From Prostheceraeus crozeri (taxonomy: Eukaryota > Platyhelminthes > Polycladida > Euryleptidae), in assembly GCA_907163375.1 (NCBI GenBank), contig CAJQUW010014356.1:142501-206500 (forward strand): a stretch of DNA of 64,000 nucleotides. Direction: 5' to 3'. The notes under the pieces are model-generated. The model searched no databases. It saw only the letters and a program-made list of their open reading frames with translations, and was not told where the DNA came from. Positions 58,130-64,000 of the stretch are shown here, one piece after another (the stretch's first letter is position 1; each line of letters starts with the position of its first letter). A program made the translations under genes and the position numbers.

Positions 58130-59090
58130 GTCATCCCCCCCCTCTGGAAGGCAGGGAGTTCGCCAAGGATGTGTTGGGAGGATTGGGTCCGAGAGGAGGA
58201 AACGGGTCCCTACCCCCCCTCTGGAAGGAAGGAAGGAGGAACTGTGAGGCAAGGGATGGGAAGAAGGTGATAGGAATGTGTGAGGGATAGAATGAGAAAA
58301 GGGTGGGTGTTGGTGGTGTTTGTGATGAGAAAAGTTGGAAATCGTCATGAAGGAGGGTTTGGATGTGAAAGTGGAGTTTAGATTTGGAATCTGCGTGAAA
58401 TTGTGGGTGGGGAAGGAAGGCGGGAGGAGTTTTCCTGAGAGGCAAGGAGTGGAGCGGCAGAGTAGGAAAAGGGCGGGTGTTGGATGTTTTGGGATGAGAA
58501 AAGTCGTTTTTCACCATGAAGGAGGGTTCGGATGGAAAAACGGAGGCCAGATTCGGAATCTACGTGAACTTTTGGGTTAGGAAGAATGTTTCCAGCAAAA
58601 TCGGAGAGAAAAAGTTCACAGCCCCCTCGGCAGCGATCTTCCAACTTTGGTGTTAGAGATCGTAGAAAGTCGTGCAATAGCTCATTTGAAAACTAAGAAT
58701 GAGACAAATTCAGTGGAAGATACGGCTTGTTCCTATCTGCCTTCGTTTAGAGGTGAGACGTCATTGAAAATTTTGGACATTGGCGAAAAAACGACAGTGT
58801 TAGAATTTTTATGAAAATCGGTCTAGCGGGTGAACGACGCCTCGGATGGGAAAACAGAGACCAGATTTGGAATCATCGTCAAATTATGCTTCGGCATGGC
58901 AAATTTGAAAGCCATCGGAGAGAAAAAATTTTTCAGCATTTTTCCGAAAAACGAGTTAGAATTTTACGATGGCTGTGGGCTGTAGAGCCAAAACGAAGCA
59001 TCGGATGGGAAAACGGAAGGCAGATTCGGATTCAGCGTCAAATTCTACATACAGCTGGTGAATTTCCAGCTCAATCGGAGCACTAGAACC
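58130..59090. repeat. Degenerate 158-168 bp tandem repeat, purine-rich
   Basis: The phrase GGATGGGAAAACGGAGGCCA with GATTTGGAATC and GTCAAATT behind it recurs at about 58361, 58529, 58843 and 59001. Spacings are about 168, 314 (two units, one unrecognisable) and 158. Between phrases, AATCGGAGAGAAAAA also repeats. The left part is strongly G-rich on the plus strand. Small ORFs on either strand here look like by-products of this composition. Confidence 0.65.
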
Positions 59091-59154
59091 GGAGATAGAC
59101 GGGTTTGAAGTTTTTGGATGATGGGTATTACGTTATCAGCTGATCGCCACAAAC

Positions 59155-59216
59155 TATATAAGCGGGGAACCGACAGAGACTTTTCATTTAGAGGAGAGCG
59201 ATTATCAAAGGTAGGT
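59155..59216 (+). promoter_or_regulatory. Promoter module 1: TATA, initiator, short exon, donor
   Basis: TATATAAG at 59155-59162, an initiator-like TTTCATTT about 31 bp downstream (A at 59186), then a splice donor CAAAG|GTAGGT with the exon ending at 59210. TGAGCTCC and an inverted GCTATCA follow within about 30 bp. No coding exon can be tied to it with confidence. Confidence 0.5.
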
Positions 59217-60392
59217 CGTCTCTCTGAGCTCCGATGATAGCTTCGGACATTCCAAATTCCGGGTTTCTGTAAGAGACCGACTTAGAAAATTTCATTACTG
59301 ATATCAGCTAAGGCGTCAGACTTAGAGGTTCGCCAGGAGATGGCCTTCGTCTCCAGGCCATAAAAGACTCCAAAACTTTAAAGGCTTGTAACTTTGCTTC
59401 TACAAGTCCGTTTGACTTGATTTAAAAAAGGTTCGGTCGCTATTGACCTGCCCTAAGTGATAGACTACTTATAAAATTTCACAAGTAGTGCTAAAAAGTT
59501 GAATAATTTAAATTCACTATGTTTAGAGGTTTTCTGGGGTTTTCGACCCTGCTGAAGTCAATGAAAGGATTTTTAATGATGTCTGAGCCAGTCTTCTCAT
59601 GTCTTACCATGATACAGGCGAGCAAGACACCGAGAGTTTTGTTGTAATATTCCACTGTCAGGGTGTTCCATCGGGACGGCGGATGATGCCGTAGTGATAA
59701 GTGTGGCAAGGGAGTGTGTCATAGATTAGACCGAATCCGCTGGGGCAACTCATGTCTCATGTTGGACATTTGACACAGTTCTCAACGTAGCACTTTGAAC
59801 GCCAATCGGTTGAGTCATAGCTATCTTGTCATGGGTGGCCTCTAAACATCTCCATTGCAAAACGCTTGTGATTCACGGCTTGCTATCCCTCTCTACGGCT
59901 TGCTATCACGCTGATCAAAGCAACGACTTGGGATGTTTCCTCTTGTAAATAACTCCACCAATTTTTATGTCAAAATCGGGGCCCGGATACCAACACAGTG
60001 ACATGACGCACGCTCTGTCCGCCCGAGGTTGGATTTGTGGATCAAGGCCTTGGAGCTGGGATAAGATCCCCTCTGAGTAATGCCTGTAACGGATTCAAGA
60101 GCTTAACACCCAAACAGTTGCTGGCTCGCTATCAGGCCTTCCTCGTCTAGCCTCAGTAACTCAGGGTTGGCAACGTCTATCGTTTGTCATTGTAACTTGG
60201 TAAAAATGAGACGGTAACTGCAGGCATTGACGTCAAACCTTTTCGCGTCATAGGGTAACCCGTCTTTGTGTTGGGAGTTGGTAACTGAAAGAACGGTGAC
60301 TGCCGATGCCCATACATGGTAAAACTGCTGTTGTCAAGTCAAAAGCATGGTCAAATAAGGAAGGTCTGAATCATGGCTTTGTGCTCGCTGGG
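59217..60392. other. Spacer rich in GCTATC motifs
   Basis: No supported coding region. GCTATC (TGATAG-like on the other strand when followed by A) occurs at about 59881, 59902 and 60128; these resemble GATA-factor sites. Confidence 0.4.
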
Positions 60393-60456
60393 TATATAAA
60401 CCGCGACTTTTCTCTAGTCTTCACTCCTGTTTCAAGTTGCAAGTCGAACGGTGAGT
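60393..60456 (+). promoter_or_regulatory. Promoter module 2: TATA, initiator, 28-nt exon, donor
   Basis: TATATAAA at 60393-60400, initiator TCTTCACTCC with A at 60423 (30 bp downstream), exon 60423-60450, donor ACG|GTGAGT at 60451. TGCTATCA lies 20 bases into the intron. It drives the coiled-coil gene next to it. Confidence 0.65.
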
Positions 60457-60642
60457 GCTCTGACAAGGTTTGCTATCAAACTTTGGGATTTAGGATAAAG
60501 CTAGGAATCATACTCTTTAAATTTGGTTGACGATTTTATTCCAACGTTTGCTATCAAATGTTTGGTGAATTAGTCTTTCAATGCATATCAGCAAGTAGTA
60601 TCCTATAAACACTAGCTATCAAATTTTACTCTATCTTTACAG
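60451..60642 (+). other. Predicted intron with three GCTATCAAA motifs
   Basis: 192 bp, GTGAGT to TTTACAG. GCTATCAAA lies at about 60470, 60549 and 60615, a spacing of about 79 and 66 bp. The motif reads TTTGATAGC on the other strand and resembles a GATA-factor site. Confidence 0.55.
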
Positions 60643-61548
60643 AATTATCATGACTAAAACTCCGCGTTTTATCGTCAATTAATGCTCCTGCGGTAGATTA
60701 ACAAGGGGCAGCGAATACCGTAAGCATATCAAAGAGGGGACGCTGGACAAACATGAGAGAGTGCATGTTTTTAAGGTCTGTGTTCATCATAGGGTGGTGT
60801 GTGATGAGGATGATGTTGAGGGTTTCCGGAAGGCGCACGAATCTTGCCCATCCGGAAACATTGGAGCGCAGTCGTTTCGTGTGTGGATGAGTGAATTAAT
60901 TAAGGCGAAGGAGGAGTTGAATGCAGCTGTTAGAAGTATTGAGGGTGCTGTAGCGAAGGATCGGGAGGTAGTGGTGAGTGAAGAGGAAGTAGAGGTAGAA
61001 GGAGTGATTGAGCGGGCGAGTGATGAGACTAGGAAGTTGATGGTCTCATTGTTTGGGAGTGAGTTGTCTGATGAGTCGGATGGTAAGGTGGCTGAGCCTG
61101 TAGCGACATCATCGCCTAGGAAAGAGGTGCATGATATGGAGGCGTTTGTGAGGTTGAAGGATCGTATGATGGATATGGAGAGTGTGAATAGAAAAGTTTT
61201 GAAGGAGAATGAAGAGCTGAAGGCTAAGGTTGAGGGTATAAAGGTGATGAGAGAGGAGTTGGAGGAGATGCGAGTGAAGGAGCAGGAGTGGTTGAAGGAA
61301 AGGAGTGGTATGATGAAGCGAGTGAAGGCGGTTGAGGGCTTAGAGTCGGAGTTGATGCGTGAGAAGAATGAGGTGGAGCGGATGCGAGGTGTGGTGAAGG
61401 AAGTGGAAGAGACGAAGGTAATCATCAGACAGTTGGGTAGTGAAGTGGAAAAGTTGCGAGAGGTTGAGAGAAGAGTGAAGAGGAAGAGAGTGTATGAGGT
61501 CCACCTTCCCCTCTTTGAAAACATCTGCGATGTGCCGACCCTCACGGA

Positions 61549-62611
61549 TAGTGATGAAAATTTTCCGGAAAATTTTGAATCAACATTTTCCGTGGAAAAT
61601 TATGGAAAAAATTGGAAAATTTTGGAAAATTATGGAAAATTTGGGAAAATTTTGAAAGTTTGGATTTTTTTGATAGGCCTCATAATTTGAGCGGTTCCAC
61701 TGCCGAGGCAGCTTAAGTATCAATAAATTGGTTTTAAAACTATTGATTTCATCATTATTTTGATTAAAGTTATCGTAGTAATACGAGTTCCGTCCGCGGA
61801 TTTTGAACATTCCTTTGCCACCAGTGGCAATTGTGCCATTTTGTTAGCATTTTTAATTATCACACAGACACCGTTTGGGATAACGTGAATCTTGCTTTAC
61901 AATAGAGGTATAATTTCATGCAATGTGAAAGATCAGGAGCAAAAATAATTTTGGAGTTGCCTGTTAGCTTGAAAGTTAAGCTTTATTGTGCAGCCTTGAT
62001 CATAGTGATACAAATTCTCCATATGTTGATGAATATGTGAAGTATAAGCACACAGTCCACGCAGCATTATACATGAGCGACCATGTTGGAAGACTGCAAA
62101 CTCGTGAGATATTTGGAAACTAAAGATATCTGTGATGAGTAGAAGAATATCTATGACAGTTTCTAAGTTCTGGCATATTGTCCGATCTTCGTTGAGGACA
62201 AACTGCATGCACATCTTCCATTTCTAGCTCAGATGGTTCAGATAGTTCCAAATCGATTTCAGATCTACCCAAATGAATTTCAGACATTTCCAGATGAATT
62301 GGAGACTCTCCAGTTGAATTTAAGATCCTTTCAAAGTTGTGCTTCTGACAGATATCTGAAATTCAATTAGAGAAATCTGAAATCCATCTAATATCTGAAA
62401 TTCATTTGGGATGATCTGAAATAGACATGGAAAGGGTGCAGTTGGTTCCAAAAGGTGACATACATGAATGATAGAGAAGTTTTCGGTCTTTGATTATTGC
62501 ATAGTCTTTTCAAGCGACTACAACAGGTCTCCAAAACAAAGGAAAAAATGTCAATCACAAAAAAAAAAATTTCAAAATTTTCCACTGGAAAATTTTCCAT
62601 TTGCATCACTA
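61549..62611. mobile_element. Ac-like hAT non-autonomous element inside a coding frame
   Basis: The ends TAGTGATGAAAATTTTCC and the inverse TTTGCATCACTA are flanked by a perfect 8-bp duplication CTCACGGA (61541-61548 and 62612-62619). The left end has repeated GGAAAATT motifs. The interior has no transposase. A large inverted pair with TTTCAGAT periodicity lies near the right end (62250-62425). Confidence 0.88.
62250..62425. repeat. Inverted repeat of ATTTCAGAT units inside the hAT element
   Basis: The left arm (about 62253-62325) contains ATTTCAGATCTACCCAAATG. The right arm (about 62350-62422), read in reverse, contains ATTTCAGATCATCCCAAATG and further matching TTTCAGAT steps. Arms of roughly 70 bp, imperfect. 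Likely an ancestral palindrome. Confidence 0.6.
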
Positions 62612-62816
62612 CTCACGGACGATTCCAATTCGACACAAACATGTTATGAAGGCGAAGGTGTGCGATGTCTCCACCTATCCATTAAAATGAATGGCGATTT
62701 GGAAGACTTTATCGTCCGAAAAGTTGTAAAGAAAAATCCGAGTAAGCTATTTCAACATGATCATTTGCTTGCCGCCTCTAATCTCCTTTTTTTTCTTTCA
62801 GATTTTTTGCAATAGT

Positions 62817-63299
62817 CGATGAAGAGAGTAGTGTAGGTGGACGGAGAACGACCCATGGGCTCTTTTGAGGGCCAACCTTCTAATGCAGCTAAAGCGGTCC
62901 CAAGCCCGCCACATATCTTCGGACATGGAATGCAGAGGGGAAGAATAAATGATGAAATGGAATGAAATGGGAGGCCCCCTTGCGCCACACGCAACACATC
63001 AGACTTCTCTTCTCAGTAGTGAACAAGCTCTGAACGCTACCTAACTGTATCGAAGTCGATTGCTATACAAGTATTCAAGAAAACGTAAGTTATTAAAATC
63101 AGCAGAAAAACATAGGGGGACATGTGATGTTCCAAAAATATTTATTTCAAAAATTGAACTCAATATGATAAACCATTGATGAATAATACTACCCCGAAGG
63201 GTAACAAGTCTATCGTTTATAGAAATCAACTGCATGGTATCAGTAGAGACTCGTTACCTCTAAAGTATAGTTAGCAAAAAGTCGTCATGACAAAATACT
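62817..63299. repeat. Possible LINE-derived segment (62830-62985) and spacer
   Basis: GCAGCTAAAGCGGTCCCAAGCCCG at 62886 onward and a following AATAAATGATGAAATGGAATG look like noncoding parts of RTE-type LINEs, from general resemblance only. The rest shows no feature. Confidence 0.25.
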
Positions 63300-63752
63300 C
63301 TATTTGGTCTTTGATTTAACATCATTGAAACCCACTTTACTAATAGCAATGACAATATGGTTGATTTTATTCAGAAGCAAATGATTGCCGTAACCATGAA
63401 AGTTGTCCATCCGAGAAATAATCTTCCGCAGATGTCGTGTATAAAACTCAGAAGCATCAGTAACATATTCTTGTCTATAGGAACGAAATCGAAAGTCAAC
63501 ACTTTCCGCTACTTCGCCTTGTGGAAAATGAATGTAATTGACATGTGCAATTAAGTGAGCCTTGATGAGACTGTCTTTGAAATAAGATATCAACTCTGTA
63601 AATATTGCTCGTGTGTAGTCTAAACATGCTTCCATTTTTGTTTCGTCCCTTTGAAACTCAAGGATGTAATCTTGTATTAAGCCTCCGAAGCACTCTTGAT
63701 GAAAACGAATCGTGCAATCATCATGTTTCAATGTATTGACTTCGGGCGCCAT
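63300..63752 (-). CDS. 150-codon ORF resembling the region before PolB in Polinton/adintovirus-type proteins
   Basis: Complete frame from ATG at 63752 (context GCCATGG on the plus strand) to a stop at 63300. The order of conserved-looking blocks is IKAHLIAHVNYIHF, FRFRSYRQE, EFYTRHLRKIISRMDNFHGY and LNKINHIVIAISKVGF. This resembles the 'FRS ... ki ... F.g.GSGW ... i.l.i.ky' region that precedes DNA polymerase B in many invertebrate Polinton- or adintovirus-related ORFs. The usual GSGW is GNHL here and no polymerase follows. This is from memory of the pattern; a host gene or unrelated protein remains possible. It starts 140 bp from promoter module 3, divergently. Confidence 0.4.
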   Translation of the reverse strand: MAPEVNTLKHDDCTIRFHQECFGGLIQDYILEFQRDETKMEACLDYTRAIFTELISYFKDSLIKAHLIAHVNYIHFPQGEVAESVDFRFRSYRQEYVTDASEFYTRHLRKIISRMDNFHGYGNHLLLNKINHIVIAISKVGFNDVKSKTK

Positions 63753-63891
63753 GGTTGAGTCTATTGCTAAACATCATGTTTGCCTAGGACGATTTCAATA
63801 ACTTGTTACAAATGTGTGTGCGCACATCGGGAACTCTAGCTCGTCTGTGATTGGACGAGAGGTCTGATCCATTCACCGCTTAGGAATATCT

Positions 63892-63946
63892 TATAAAAGG
63901 CAGTGCACCAGCTCTGTTCTTCACATTTATTTTTCACAAGGTGAGT
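63892..63946 (+). promoter_or_regulatory. Promoter module 3: TATA, initiator, 18-nt exon, donor
   Basis: TATAAAAG at 63892-63899, initiator TTCTTCACAT with A at 63923, exon 63923-63940, donor AAG|GTGAGT at 63941. TGAGCTCC then TGCTATCA follow within 27 bases. A CCAAT-type box (ATTGG) sits near 63850. The gene it drives lies beyond the window. Confidence 0.6.
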
Positions 63947-64000
63947 GTCGGTGAGCTCCTGCTATCAGGTTGTTTTGACTTGCTATGAAGTTGAATAGTC

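Larger units (their letters stand above)
60423..62816 (+). pseudogene. Coiled-coil protein with Cys/His N-terminus, split by a hAT element
   Basis: Exon 1 is noncoding (60423-60450). A GT-AG intron follows (60451-60642, acceptor CTATCTTTACAG). Exon 2 opens with ATG at 60650, but an in-frame TAA comes after ten codons (60680-60682). The frame then stays open: a Cys/His-rich segment (about 60683-60860, e.g. CVHHRVVC), then a long heptad-rich, highly charged coiled coil (about 61130-61490). At 61548 an Ac-like hAT element is inserted. Beyond it the same frame resumes at 62620 and ends at 62814-62816. Codon use is G-rich and unlike the surroundings. I do not recognise the family. The early stop and the insertion make it a probable pseudogene, although translation from a later ATG (such as 60761) is conceivable. 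Confidence 0.55.

Noticed and set aside
58034..58677. Several proline-, serine- and histidine-rich minus-strand ORFs
   Set aside because: Low-complexity by-products of the purine-rich tandem repeat.
60787..61545. 252-codon minus-strand ORF
   Set aside because: Serine- and threonine-rich antisense shadow of the G-biased coiled-coil coding strand; no domain and no promoter.
59155..63946. Promoter modules as spliced-leader RNA genes
   Set aside because: Short exon plus donor is suggestive, but a TATA box is present, no Sm-type site is evident, and module 2 has a good downstream acceptor and coding exon.
1..64000. CRISPR arrays, bacterial operons, ribosome-binding sites
   Set aside because: None seen; the sequence is clearly eukaryotic.

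Overview
This window is metazoan nuclear DNA, most likely from a marine invertebrate. It is AT-rich by eye and gene-poor, with GT-AG splice signals, TATA/initiator promoters and AATAAA signals. It is packed with animal-type transposons: Penelope-like elements with GIY-YIG domains, CR1/jockey-like LINEs, a Ty3-like LTR element, and Tc1/mariner, pogo, hAT, piggyBac-like and Harbinger-like DNA elements. I see no bacterial operons, CRISPR arrays or rRNA genes. The species cannot be named from sequence alone.

Left part (1-14.4 kb): a LINE 3' fragment (1.24-1.74 kb); a composite Penelope-like insertion with an inverted arm, a direct terminal repeat, a full-length but broken coding unit and a 15-bp target duplication (3231-7737); a Harbinger-like end carrying a frameshifted MADF-domain gene (8.27-9.31 kb); anonymous spacer; and the first of three related hAT copies carrying a degenerate BED finger (11955-12694).

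Middle part (14.4-44 kb): a CR1/jockey-like LINE is split by a 6.9-kb LTR retrotransposon (15636-22517, minus strand). Its surviving order is gag, envelope-like gene, protease, integrase C-terminus; reverse transcriptase and RNase H are deleted. The one convincing intact host gene is an FkbM-family, membrane-anchored methyltransferase (25194-26210). It is followed by a second LINE fragment, a 5.3-kb pogo-like element (28751-34024) with a hAT copy nested in its left end, and a series of non-autonomous hAT and piggyBac-like elements with readable target duplications.

TA-tract array (44288-56050): a Tc1 element, a DD41D mariner-like element and four different minus-strand Penelope-like elements lie end to end, separated only by (TA)n tracts. 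The Penelope-like elements share a hammerhead-like 3' motif, and one is a foldback with long inverted ends.

Right part (56-64 kb): a degenerate 158-168 bp tandem repeat, then three similar plus-strand promoter modules (TATA, initiator, very short first exon, splice donor, GCTATCA motif). One drives a coiled-coil gene that is interrupted by an Ac-like hAT element; the reading frame resumes exactly on the far side. A minus-strand 150-codon ORF near the end resembles the region preceding PolB in Polinton/adintovirus-type proteins. The three promoters and these two ORFs are the least explained part of the window.
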